IMG/VR virus record: IMGVR_UViG_3300028883_000016 | Span: 1-45,720 of that record | Source of the DNA: a virus | Reading direction: 5' to 3' (one strand) | DNA length: 45,720 nucleotides | Shown: in pieces, positions 8,287 through 14,475 of the stretch | Position numbering within the stretch: position 1 is the first letter of the stretch | Layout of the letters: each line of letters opens with the position of its first letter | Position numbers and translations under genes: made by a program | The notes under the pieces: model-generated | Databases searched by the model: none | What the model was told of the DNA's origin: nothing | What the model saw: only the letters and a program-made list of their open reading frames with translations

Positions 8287-8322
8287 TTGACAGATCAAAG
8301 TTGAGTGTCTATAGTAGTAGAC
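8287..8322 (+). promoter_or_regulatory. early promoter P2 (sigma70 type)
   Basis: TTGACA at 8287-8292, 17-bp spacer, TATAGT at 8310-8315. The -10 is enclosed by the inverted repeat GTCTA-N6-TAGAC (8307-8322). boxA2 follows 15 nt after the -10. Confidence 0.85.
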
Positions 8323-8330
8323 GTAACAAC

Positions 8331-8343
8331 GTTCTTTAACAAT
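8331..8343 (+). promoter_or_regulatory. rrn-like boxA2
   Basis: GTTCTTTAACAAT, differing from boxA1 at one base; this variant also resembles boxA in other gammaproteobacterial rRNA leaders. It lies about 10 nt after the expected P2 start. Confidence 0.8.
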
Positions 8344-8502
8344 TTGGGCAGTTCTTTTAGGTGGTGGATGCTATAGCTGTATTGCTATAACGCTGGCTGT
8401 GATTAGTTATTGACCGCTTACACTATACGACTATGCCAGATGGCTTTGGTATGAGAGAGACGCGACTAGACGAATCGTGACCTATGGGACACGTGTATTT
8501 AG

Positions 8503-8532
8503 TTGAGCGCTTTCAATAATATTACCTAAATA
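8503..8532 (+). promoter_or_regulatory. possible early promoter P3
   Basis: TTGAGC at 8503-8508 and CTAAAT/TAAATA at 8526-8532 (spacer 17-18) form a weaker sigma70-like promoter. The third boxA follows about 50 nt later. Confidence 0.5.
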
Positions 8533-8584
8533 GTACGTGTAAAGCCTAACAAGACAGAAGCCCTGCTGTACTTCGTGTATAGTC

Positions 8585-8597
8585 GCTCCTTAACAAT
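8585..8597 (+). promoter_or_regulatory. rrn-like boxA3
   Basis: GCTCCTTAACAAT, one base different from boxA1. It is followed by a GACAG/CTGTC hairpin (8607-8625 region) and then the leader that ends at the terminator at 8849. Confidence 0.75.
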
Positions 8598-8848
8598 TTG
8601 TAATCGTGACAGACTGACAACCTGTCATGCGTGTTCTTAACAGAACCAGTCTATCTGTGTATTGCACCGTAGGTGTGTAGCATAGCTGGGAGACTGTGAA
8701 CCCATTAGTTGCAAGAGATGGGGGAGTCGTCCGTGAAATACCAGCCACTACAAAAGCAGTATTCCCATAGACTTATAGTAACTGTTTCAGTGTTCACACG
8801 TTAAAGAGAAAAGCCGAACTGTTCAAAGGATGCAACTACATATATACG

Positions 8849-8884
8849 GCCTGCCCTTAACGGGGCGGGCTGTTCTTCGTTCTT
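8849..8884 (+). terminator. intrinsic terminator at end of early leader
   Basis: GCCTGCCC (8849-8856) pairs with GGGCGGGC (8863-8870), loop TTAACG, followed by TGTTCTTCGTTCTT. It lies between the last leader promoter and the first early gene at 8931, so early transcripts must read through it. Confidence 0.8.
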
Positions 8885-8930
8885 ATGACAAAGCGCATAA
8901 TACAGTGCGTTTTGCAATAGGTGCTTAGAT

Positions 8931-9080
8931 ATGGATCGTGAAGAGCTAGAGCAGCTACTTACTAAAGTAAGCGAGCTACTATCACAGAAGGAACAAGCGG
9001 GAATCACTGATCATTTATATGAGAGTGCCCTTGCTTTTGAGACTTCATTAATCGCAACACTGGACTTTGAGGGGTGCTGA
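8931..9080 (+). CDS. small helical protein, first early gene
   Basis: 49 aa, not recognised. The sequence is acidic and helical (DREELEQLLTKVSELLSQK), consistent with a short coiled coil. ATG 8931 follows AGGTGCTTAGAT. Its stop is within the 16-nt sequence that carries the ribosome site of the next gene, so the two are coupled. As the first gene after the leader it would be made earliest in infection. Confidence 0.6.
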   Translation: MDREELEQLLTKVSELLSQKEQAGITDHLYESALAFETSLIATLDFEGC

Positions 9081-9082
9081 TT

Positions 9083-9319
9083 ATGAGTGAAGAGCCTGTT
9101 TCCTTTTTGTATAAACTGAGTAAATGCTTGTTTATAGTTGGTTTAATACTTGCAGCACTTACTTGGGGCTTGTTGTTCGCTCGTATGTTTAGCGCGGACA
9201 TAGCAAACGCTGTTAATATTAGCGTCGTTACAGGTGTGGGAGTGGTTGCTACAGCACTGCCTGTTGTTGGTGCGTACCTATTCCTGCTGTTTGATAACTC
9301 TTGTGAGGATCATAAATGA
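9083..9319 (+). CDS. small membrane protein (two TM helices)
   Basis: 78 aa. Residues ~14-33 (CLFIVGLILAALTWGLLFA) and ~46-70 form two hydrophobic helices with a short charged tail (SCEDHK). I chose ATG 9083 (MSEEPV); an in-frame GTG three codons upstream is also possible. Its leader AGGGGTGCTGATT is repeated exactly before the gene at 9502. Early phage membrane proteins often alter host envelope functions or exclude other phages, but nothing here proves that. Confidence 0.65.
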   Translation: MSEEPVSFLYKLSKCLFIVGLILAALTWGLLFARMFSADIANAVNISVVTGVGVVATALPVVGAYLFLLFDNSCEDHK

Positions 9320-9447
9320 GTAGGGCGCTGGCGTGTGTTGGTTTTTCGTGCATGGTGGTTGCCTACCATGTAGGTAGCCGTGAACTGGGAATGCTTGGTG
9401 GTCTGTCCTGTATTCTTGCTGGTATTGCTGGCCGTTCGGGGTACTAA
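9316..9447 (+). CDS. tiny membrane-like protein
   Basis: 43 aa, starting at an ATG that overlaps the previous stop (ATGA). It is rich in Gly, Ala, Cys and Leu (MLGGLSCILAGIAG), giving one or two weak hydrophobic segments. Coupling by overlap and lack of interruption support it being real; no function is evident. Confidence 0.5.
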   Translation: MSRALACVGFSCMVVAYHVGSRELGMLGGLSCILAGIAGRSGY

Positions 9448-9501
9448 GTGTAAGACCAAGTGCATTGTTAAATCTTTTGTATTCACTAAGGGGTGCTGAT
9501 T

Positions 9502-9690
9502 ATGTGTATGAACTGCAATCATTCTTGGACTAAGCAATCAGAGTTTGTTTCTGAGACTGGGGTGGAACTGCTATACAGGACTAAGTGCGCGATACCCAGT
9601 AAAGATACGTCTCTACTAAGGGCAAAACATATAGTGGTATTAACATGCGACCGCTGCGGCGAAATTGTTAAGCTAGTGACTGAACTATAG
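9502..9690 (+). CDS. small zinc-ribbon-like protein
   Basis: 62 aa with CMNC near the N-terminus (residues 2-5) and CDRC near residues 49-52, a CxxC...CxxC pair typical of a zinc ribbon. A further Cys lies at position 29. The ATG follows the sequence AGGGGTGCTGATT also seen at 9070-9082. Such small zinc proteins in early regions may bind nucleic acid or a host enzyme. Followed directly by a hairpin. Confidence 0.65.
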   Translation: MCMNCNHSWTKQSEFVSETGVELLYRTKCAIPSKDTSLLRAKHIVVLTCDRCGEIVKLVTEL

Positions 9691-9711
9691 GGCGCAAGCG
9701 CGCCCCTATTG
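9690..9711 (+). terminator. hairpin after zinc-ribbon gene, weak terminator
   Basis: GGGCGC-AAGC-GCGCCC extended by ATA/TAT forms a stable stem directly after the stop codon. The following bases (TTGCTTATC) are only moderately T-rich. Confidence 0.5.
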
Positions 9712-9778
9712 CTTATCATCATGCCTATTAACATAGTGGGCATGCCTATAAGTAATTGAAACTAAAGAGGTATTCGTC

Positions 9779-10288
9779 ATGCAAACGTATGATAAAAAAC
9801 AATTGGCTGCCATTAAAACCAGTGTCAAACGTGCTGGCGCTACCGTGGCAGAGAAGTTACAAACTGCTATCGAGATGGGTTTGTCATTTTACCGTGACCA
9901 CGGCAATGCTCAAGTGCTAACTGAGGTTGTGGAACTGGCTGTGTCTGCTCGTTCTGTTAATGCTGATGCAGTAAAAACTTATATCGGCAAACATGCAAAC
10001 GTGCGCTGGGTTGTGTCCAAAGAAAAGGGCAAGCGCTTTAAGCAGATTGGCTCAACCGCAGAGGTTACAGAGCCTGAGAAACCATGGTACGAGTTTACCA
10101 ATCAGTCGCAGGTCAAAGCTGATCTTGATCCTTGGGCTGTGCTGGCAGCAGCTAAGCACCGCCTTACTAAGGCAATGTCACAGGGCAAGGTATCTAATAA
10201 AGAAGATGCTGTCTCTGTTGTGGCCGCTCTTGGTACGCTTCTTGAAGGTCATGCTGATCCCGCCGCTACTGCTACGGGTCAGTCGTAA
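9779..10288 (+). CDS. hypothetical early protein, 169 aa
   Basis: 169 aa, no family that I can name. N-terminal half is helical (QLAAIKTSVKRAGATVAEKLQTAIEMGLSF starts residue 8, shown here in part), the middle carries a basic Lys-rich patch (SKEKGKRFK), then helical segments around Trp/Ala (DPWAVLAAAKHRL). No hydrophobic segment, so cytoplasmic. AAAGAGGTATTCGTC precedes ATG 9779. It is the longest gene of the first early cluster and is followed at once by a terminator, so it may be strongly expressed alone with its upstream genes. Confidence 0.7.
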   Translation: MQTYDKKQLAAIKTSVKRAGATVAEKLQTAIEMGLSFYRDHGNAQVLTEVVELAVSARSVNADAVKTYIGKHANVRWVVSKEKGKRFKQIGSTAEVTEPEKPWYEFTNQSQVKADLDPWAVLAAAKHRLTKAMSQGKVSNKEDAVSVVAALGTLLEGHADPAATATGQS

Positions 10289-10298
10289 CAATAATCTT

Positions 10299-10321
10299 GG
10301 GGGCTGCGCGCCCCCTTGTTT
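10299..10321 (+). terminator. intrinsic terminator after 169-aa gene
   Basis: GGGGGC (10299-10304) pairs with GCCCCC (10310-10315) around a TGCGC loop, followed by TTGTTT. It lies 11 nt after the stop. Confidence 0.75.
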
Positions 10322-10335
10322 GGGGAGGATCAGTC

Positions 10336-10533
10336 ATGAAGGGTATAGTAAACCTGTTCTTGATCGCCTACTTTTCTTTTAAGTTGCTATGCACTGTACT
10401 ACACGACGTGTTTAACGTATCTAATCCTTACGTGCTGCCGTTGTTGTATGGACTGGCTGTCATTGTGGCGGTCACGTCTATGACAGCTGTTATAGTGTGG
10501 ACTGTTATATCTCTTTCTGGAGTGGTGTTCTGA
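10336..10533 (+). CDS. small membrane protein
   Basis: 65 aa. Two hydrophobic segments (residues ~4-20, and ~35-62 with VIVAVTSMTAVIVWTVI). ATG 10336 follows GGGGAGGATCAGTC, a clear ribosome site; the open frame upstream of it runs through the terminator and is not coding. Its stop overlaps the next ATG (TGATG). Confidence 0.6.
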   Translation: MKGIVNLFLIAYFSFKLLCTVLHDVFNVSNPYVLPLLYGLAVIVAVTSMTAVIVWTVISLSGVVF

Positions 10534-10646
10534 TGCCTAGAGATCCAATCAATCTGCTCTTGGACGGTCTGTTTAAATTACTCAGCCGTCTAATGCTGCC
10601 TACCGCAATCTGTATGGTACTGGTGGCGTGTATGTTAGTGTGGTGA
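10533..10646 (+). CDS. tiny membrane protein, 37 aa
   Basis: 37 aa, coupled to the previous gene by TGATG. The C-terminal half is a hydrophobic helix ending in VACMLVW; the N-terminal half is amphipathic (NLLLDGLFKLLSRL). It has the form of many short phage membrane peptides. Confidence 0.5.
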   Translation: MPRDPINLLLDGLFKLLSRLMLPTAICMVLVACMLVW

Positions 10647-10705
10647 GTGTTGTGGACAAGTCTATCAATACTCTGTAAAGTAACAAGTTGGGTGTAAGAT
10701 CGCAG

Positions 10706-10924
10706 ATGACTAACAAACTAATCAGCCTGCTAGGAATAGTAGGATTCGTACTGCTGTTAAGTCTTCCAGTAGTCAGCAGTGCTGCAGTTGACGTGGCAAC
10801 CACAACCTATAAGGTGTGGGGCAACTACAGTAAACCAAAGCCTCGATATGCTGTTCCAAAAGTACAGTCTGCACGGGGCAAGTCTTTAGAAGAGAGGGCA
10901 TACTTAAAACAAAAGAAGTATTGA
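10706..10924 (+). CDS. small secreted protein with signal peptide
   Basis: 72 aa. A typical signal sequence (basic start, hydrophobic core LLGIVGFVLLLSL, cleavage site after VVSSA) precedes a ~45-residue mature part that is basic and rich in Lys, Tyr and Pro (KPKPRYAVPKV). It would be exported to the periplasm. An in-frame TTG 6 codons upstream is less likely. No known family; an envelope-acting early product is plausible. Confidence 0.6.
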   Translation: MTNKLISLLGIVGFVLLLSLPVVSSAAVDVATTTYKVWGNYSKPKPRYAVPKVQSARGKSLEERAYLKQKKY

Positions 10925-10975
10925 CGCGCTGGTCGTACTAGCGCAGGTTCCAGCACCGCTACCTGTGATGCTGGT
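10925..10975 (+). other. pair of inverted repeats in intergenic spacer
   Basis: GCGCT...AGCGC (10925-10943) and CCAGCA...TGCTGG (10951-10975) form two adjacent stem-loops between the signal-peptide gene and the next gene. No T tract follows, so they are more likely RNA-processing or stabilising structures than terminators. Confidence 0.45.
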
Positions 10976-11020
10976 GGTATCATCGTTGTACTTTCGTTAC
11001 TAAATAGATAGGTGACTGCT

Positions 11021-11236
11021 ATGTCAAAAGTAAAATTGTTCATGACATCCATGGCTAAGATTAACACTCCTGTAGTATTGGTTCGTGGTCGTGACGAGAT
11101 CACGTTTAACTACGACGGCAAATATCTGCGAAGCTGTGGCAAGCGTGTCAAGCTGTGCTTTGACTCCTTCCCAAAGGCTCTGGAGTCCTTCGAGACTTTG
11201 TGCAGTCGTGGCTACCGCGTGCGTGAGGGCAGCTGA
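11021..11236 (+). CDS. small basic hypothetical protein
   Basis: 71 aa, basic, no recognised domain. Mixed beta-type sequence (PVVLVRGRDEITFNYDGKY) followed by a helix (SFPKALESFETLCSRG). ATG 11021 follows TAGGTGACTGCT, a ribosome-site block repeated at two other genes (13676 and 26491). It ends 1 nt before the first CCG-motif paralog. Confidence 0.6.
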   Translation: MSKVKLFMTSMAKINTPVVLVRGRDEITFNYDGKYLRSCGKRVKLCFDSFPKALESFETLCSRGYRVREGS

Positions 11237-11237
11237 T

Positions 11238-11804
11238 ATGAAGTTCGCTCATATAGAATCTGGTGTGGAAGTAGGTGTTGACCATGCCGTTGCTCAGAGT
11301 TCTGGATTGACAGTAAAGTGCACCTATATGTATGCACTATCCAGTGAGGCTGCAAATGGAGCAAGTAAGACGCTTGAGCTTTCAGGTATGTTAGTGCGCT
11401 CTGATCCTGTGTGGTGGTTTACTGTTATTCGTGATGAAGACGGTGCTCCAATATTCAGCTTTCAGGTATCTCCCGGAAGCATGGGATGCTGTGGTGTGTA
11501 CTCAGTGGGCAAGCCTAGTCTCGTAGTAAACTCACGTGCTGTAGACCCAGAAGTAACTGAAGCCGCAGTCAACATAGGAATTTCAGCAGCACTGCGCCAC
11601 TTGAGTATATCAGCGCTGGTACAAGCAGACCACGAACGCTGGACTCCAGTACTGGGGCGCTGGAAAGGAGCTGTGATTAATATGCCAATGGCCGTGGTCA
11701 ATATGAACAGCAGAAATCCCATCAATATCTTTGCTTTTGTTCGCAAGGGATGTGATATTGTTCCTAATACACGCTACAAGGAGTATAAGGGTGGTACGTC
11801 TTAA
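11238..11804 (+). CDS. CCG-motif paralog A
   Basis: 188 aa; family not recognised. It aligns by eye with the proteins at 12624-13208 and 13205-13675: a GCCGVYSVGKPSL block near residue 80, then an EAAVNIGI helix, then ISALVQADH, and near the end a segment ending in NIFAFV and a Tyr-rich tail. It is the most divergent of the three. The frame is open further upstream but ATG 11238 directly follows the previous stop. Next to a gamma-glutamylcyclotransferase and ligase genes, it could be a substrate or partner of that pathway; this is inference. The conserved adjacent Cys pair suggests metal binding or a reactive thiol. Confidence 0.65.
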   Translation: MKFAHIESGVEVGVDHAVAQSSGLTVKCTYMYALSSEAANGASKTLELSGMLVRSDPVWWFTVIRDEDGAPIFSFQVSPGSMGCCGVYSVGKPSLVVNSRAVDPEVTEAAVNIGISAALRHLSISALVQADHERWTPVLGRWKGAVINMPMAVVNMNSRNPINIFAFVRKGCDIVPNTRYKEYKGGTS

Positions 11805-11940
11805 AGTAGTGCGCTCACCAAGTAAAGTTTATTGGTGGGTGGTACAAGAGGATGACCCCACGCACCCCATCGTTGTGTGCTCTCGTAAATGGGAAGCCCA
11901 ACAGGAGCGTGATCAATTAACTAAAAGTCTGGAGCTTTAA
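11791..11940 (+). CDS. small hypothetical protein, GTG start
   Basis: 49 aa. The GTG at 11791 lies 7 nt after AAGGAG, inside the end of the preceding gene (14-nt overlap). The sequence has aromatic beta-like character (SKVYWWVVQEDD) and a charged helical tail. The good ribosome site and tight spacing to the next gene (1 nt) support it. Confidence 0.5.
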   Translation: MVRLKVVRSPSKVYWWVVQEDDPTHPIVVCSRKWEAQQERDQLTKSLEL

Positions 11941-11941
11941 T

Positions 11942-12160
11942 ATGAAGAAAGGTCAACGTGTTAAGAGTCTTACTGGTAAGACAAAAGGTATGGTTGGTGT
12001 AGCGTCCCAGTGCATTGGTGCTACTGGTAGCGTAGTGCGGGTGGCAGTAACCTTTAGCTATGGCATTGGCAAGCGCACCTACTGGTTCAACCCTGAGAAC
12101 TTGCGGGTACTTAAAGATGGCAAAGCTAACAGCCCTTATGCTGGGGGTACTGCTACTTAG
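11942..12160 (+). CDS. small basic SH3/KOW-like protein
   Basis: 72 aa. The beginning (KKGQRVKSLTGKTKGMVG) and the later beta strands (GSVVRVAVTF; TYWFNPENLRVL) resemble a small SH3-type barrel such as KOW domains, which often bind RNA or transcription complexes. This is a resemblance by pattern only. Its last 44 nt overlap the lipoprotein gene in another frame. Confidence 0.6.
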   Translation: MKKGQRVKSLTGKTKGMVGVASQCIGATGSVVRVAVTFSYGIGKRTYWFNPENLRVLKDGKANSPYAGGTAT

Positions 12161-12239
12161 TGGATGCGCCAGCGCTGTAATCCAACCGGTGGGGCAGTCA
12201 CCTTACTGCCCTGTTGAATATAAATACTGTGGTATATAG
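12117..12239 (+). CDS. 40-aa lipoprotein, overlapping gene
   Basis: 40 aa. MAKLTALMLGVLLLSGC is a complete lipoprotein signal: Lys near the start, hydrophobic core, lipobox LSGC with the lipidated Cys at residue 17. The mature part is only 24 residues with two more Cys. It starts inside the preceding gene (44-nt overlap, different frame) and ends 8 nt before the cyclotransferase gene. A later in-frame ATG (12138) would lose the charged N-terminus. Size and form resemble small phage lipoproteins such as Rz1 spanins or T5 Llp; its early-strand location far from the endolysin favours a surface role over lysis. Confidence 0.6.
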   Translation: MAKLTALMLGVLLLSGCASAVIQPVGQSPYCPVEYKYCGI

Positions 12240-12247
12240 GTAACACA

Positions 12248-12634
12248 ATGAAAGATACAGATCTATTTGCTGTGTACGGAAGTCTTCGTAATGGCTTCGG
12301 GAATCATGGCATTATCGCACAGTTCAGCCCTGAACTAGTTTCTGTAGAGGCTTTGCATGGGTGGAAAATGGTTTCTATGGGGCCTTTCCCTGCCATTTAT
12401 AAGTCTAATGATCAGGAAGACTATGTGGTTGTTGAGGTGTACTCAGTACCAGCTGAGCTACACTCTCAAGCAGCGCAGTCTCTTGACTGGTTGGAGGGGT
12501 TCCCCGACTTCTATGACCGTGAGCTGGTAGACACAGACCACGGCAAGGCGTGGGTGTACTTCCGTGAAGAGCACGAGGTGCGTGGTCTTACTCCTGTTGA
12601 GTCCGGCGATTGGGTGGAATATTATGGTGCCTAA
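12248..12634 (+). CDS. gamma-glutamylcyclotransferase-like protein (GGCT/AIG2 fold)
   Basis: 128 aa. GGCT-fold enzymes release 5-oxoproline from gamma-glutamyl amines and peptides. The substrate-binding loop VYGSLR is at residues 9-14, PAIY at 48-51, and LDWLEGFPDFYDR at 79-91 carries the probable catalytic Glu (E83) in the place expected for this family. Length is usual. It is embedded between the CCG paralogs, 1 kb before the amidoligases, as in other phage and bacterial amide-ligation clusters, where it may edit or release gamma-glutamyl linkages. Fold is secure; substrate is unknown. Confidence 0.88.
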   Translation: MKDTDLFAVYGSLRNGFGNHGIIAQFSPELVSVEALHGWKMVSMGPFPAIYKSNDQEDYVVVEVYSVPAELHSQAAQSLDWLEGFPDFYDRELVDTDHGKAWVYFREEHEVRGLTPVESGDWVEYYGA

Positions 12635-13208
12635 ACTTATTGGTACAGAGACTGACGGCAGACAAGTGCGGTCAGTAACTACAACCAGAACTTATTCTAT
12701 TGGAGATAAGTTTGTGTTGGTTGAGGTGGAGCGTCCAAATGGCCGCACAGATATTACACTGGCGTACATCTCTAAGGGAAAGCCGCCTCTGGATGTTGCT
12801 ACAATTACGGTCACGAACTGCTTTTCTTGCTGTGGTGCTTTCGCAGTGTCTAGCCCGTGGCTGGCTAACCAGCGCGTATTAAATACAGCGAACCTTGATG
12901 TTAAGGAGGTGGTAAACACTATTATTAAAGGTGCCTTTGATGTGTACGACATCACTTACATGGTGCAGGTTGACCGCATTGGTCACAAGCTCAGCACGGT
13001 GGAGGGGGCGGTTGCTGAGAGAGGGCGGTGGGGAATTTTCGTAGACAACTACGATGGAACCATTACTCAGTTCCGCAACAGTCACAGAAATGTAGTGCCT
13101 AACCACTCGTCGGTACTTACTGGCATCGCGTTCGTAAATGATAAGGCTATGGTTGGTGGCACTTACCGTAACTATACTGGATCTTACAAAAAAGGTACAC
13201 TACAATGA
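12624..13208 (+). CDS. CCG-motif paralog B
   Basis: 194 aa. It shares with the next gene FSCCGA, AVS-PWLANQR, EVVN and MVQVDR, and even 17 identical bases coding for the WLANQ region. N-terminal ~65 residues are unlike the other paralogs (beta-rich, Arg/Thr/Val). ATG 12624 overlaps the cyclotransferase end by 11 nt after a GGTGGA site; the longer frame upstream is not needed. No transmembrane segment. Function unknown; close physical coupling to cyclotransferase and ligase suggests shared work. Confidence 0.7.
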   Translation: MVPKLIGTETDGRQVRSVTTTRTYSIGDKFVLVEVERPNGRTDITLAYISKGKPPLDVATITVTNCFSCCGAFAVSSPWLANQRVLNTANLDVKEVVNTIIKGAFDVYDITYMVQVDRIGHKLSTVEGAVAERGRWGIFVDNYDGTITQFRNSHRNVVPNHSSVLTGIAFVNDKAMVGGTYRNYTGSYKKGTLQ

Positions 13209-13675
13209 CAGTTAAATTTATCATTAAAGGCGCACTTCCTGGGAGATATGAACTGTTTGCTAATGAAACGCTCGTACTATGTATGAACGTGGCGTCAGCA
13301 TTCAGCTGCTGTGGCGCGCTCGCCGTGTCTGACCCTTGGCTGGCTAACCAGCGGGCTCTTGAGCCTATCGGATTAACCCAATCCGAAGTAGTAAACAGTG
13401 GCATACAACAACTGCTCCGTCACTTCGGTGTGTCTGCTTTGGTGCAGGTTGATCGTCTTTGTTGTTTGGGAGTGAAGAATGATTTCCGCATTGGATCAGA
13501 GCCCGGCCCATGGTCTGACATTGTAAGCCTGTGGGACGGCAAGTTTACTGAAGGTGATCTTCAGTTCCAGAATGTTAGCGAGGGAGACACTGCCCTTTCT
13601 ATGTTTGCATTCATTGATGAGTATGCTATCACTGAAGATAGCAGTCAACACCCTTATAAAGTAACTAAACAGTAG
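13205..13675 (+). CDS. CCG-motif paralog C
   Basis: 156 aa, starting at an ATGA overlap with paralog B. FSCCGALAVSDPWLANQRAL is at residues ~34-53, then SEVVN, FGVSALVQVDRLCC, a GPW segment, and near the end SMFAFIDEY. Compared with B it lacks the extra N-terminal part, so the shared core is about 130 residues starting just before the CC pair. The CCG and WLANQ blocks are the family signature. It precedes the first amidoligase by 12 nt. Confidence 0.7.
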   Translation: MTVKFIIKGALPGRYELFANETLVLCMNVASAFSCCGALAVSDPWLANQRALEPIGLTQSEVVNSGIQQLLRHFGVSALVQVDRLCCLGVKNDFRIGSEPGPWSDIVSLWDGKFTEGDLQFQNVSEGDTALSMFAFIDEYAITEDSSQHPYKVTKQ

Positions 13676-13687
13676 TAGGTGACTATC

Positions 13688-14473
13688 ATGTCTGACAAAA
13701 TTAAACTTGTATCTCTAGGTGCAGACCCTGAACTATTCCTTCGTGATGTAGCAACAGGTGAATTTGTGCCAGCGACTGGCCTTCTTGGTGGCAGTAAGGA
13801 CTCTCCTCGCCCGGTTAATAAAGGCGCTGTTCAAGAAGATAATGTACTCGCTGAGTTTAATATCGTTCCGGCCACAGATGCTCGCGCCTTCGTTGATAAC
13901 ATCATGACTGTACGTGAAGAGCTGAATAATATGGTTCGTCCGTATGATCTTACTACCTTCGTAACGTCCAGTCATATCTTTACTCACGATGCTCTGAAAG
14001 AGGCTGGCCCGATGGCGTTCGAGTTTGGCTGCGACCCAGACTTCAACGCATGGCTTGGTGGTGAGGTTAATCCTAAACCTGCATCCACCACTGACCTACG
14101 TACTGCCGGAGGTCACGTACACTTCGGCCTCGAAGGTGCCGACCTCGACATTAATCGTTTCATCCGTGTATGTGATGCTACACTGGGTGTTGTTGATGTA
14201 CTTACAGACCCCGAAGGTGCTGCACGGCGCGCCCTGTATGGCTGCGCTGGGGCGTATCGTCCAAAGCCATACGGTGTTGAGTACAGAACGCTGAGTAATG
14301 CGTGGCTGTCTGACTCGGATGCCATTGATCGTACATACCGCCTGTCGGAATACGCAGTGTCATTGTACAACTCCGGCTTTGATCCTAAACCTTCCATCCG
14401 TCAAGTAATTAATAGTGGTGATCGACAAGCGGCGCACCACGTGTACGCTGGACTACATCTTGGGAGAGTATAA
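13688..14473 (+). CDS. COOH-NH2 ligase type 2 (GS-like amidoligase)
   Basis: 261 aa. Members of this glutamine-synthetase-fold family are predicted to join a carboxylate to an amine using ATP. Visible family marks: LGADPELF (residues 10-17), QEDNVLAEFN (49-58), GGHVHFG (141-147) and VEYRTLSNAWL (197-207); the Glu, Asp and His in these blocks correspond to metal and ATP ligands. ATG 13688 follows TAGGTGACTATC; GTG 13679 in frame is an alternative. It leads the ligase genes, 2 nt before the 201-aa gene. Phages related to phiEco32 carry similar proteins. Substrates are not known. Confidence 0.88.
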   Translation: MSDKIKLVSLGADPELFLRDVATGEFVPATGLLGGSKDSPRPVNKGAVQEDNVLAEFNIVPATDARAFVDNIMTVREELNNMVRPYDLTTFVTSSHIFTHDALKEAGPMAFEFGCDPDFNAWLGGEVNPKPASTTDLRTAGGHVHFGLEGADLDINRFIRVCDATLGVVDVLTDPEGAARRALYGCAGAYRPKPYGVEYRTLSNAWLSDSDAIDRTYRLSEYAVSLYNSGFDPKPSIRQVINSGDRQAAHHVYAGLHLGRV

Positions 14474-14475
14474 CA

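Larger units (their letters stand above)
7468..8930. other. 1.46-kb non-coding leader between divergent operons
   Basis: No gene-sized ORF with a ribosome site is found here. The region holds a leftward promoter (7574-7606), a C-rich tract (7708-7731), three rightward sigma70-like promoters each followed by an rrn-type boxA, and an intrinsic terminator (8849-8884). Its position between the divergent blocks also makes it a candidate for a replication origin or packaging site, but I see no iteron array or DnaA-box cluster. Confidence 0.8.

Noticed and set aside
8085-8600. Host rRNA operon fragment or contamination
   Set aside because: Only promoters and boxA match the rrn pattern; no 16S, 23S or 5S sequence follows, and phage genes continue on both sides.
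7468-8930. CRISPR array or iterons in the leader
   Set aside because: The repeated items are single boxA and promoter motifs at irregular distances, not repeat-spacer units.
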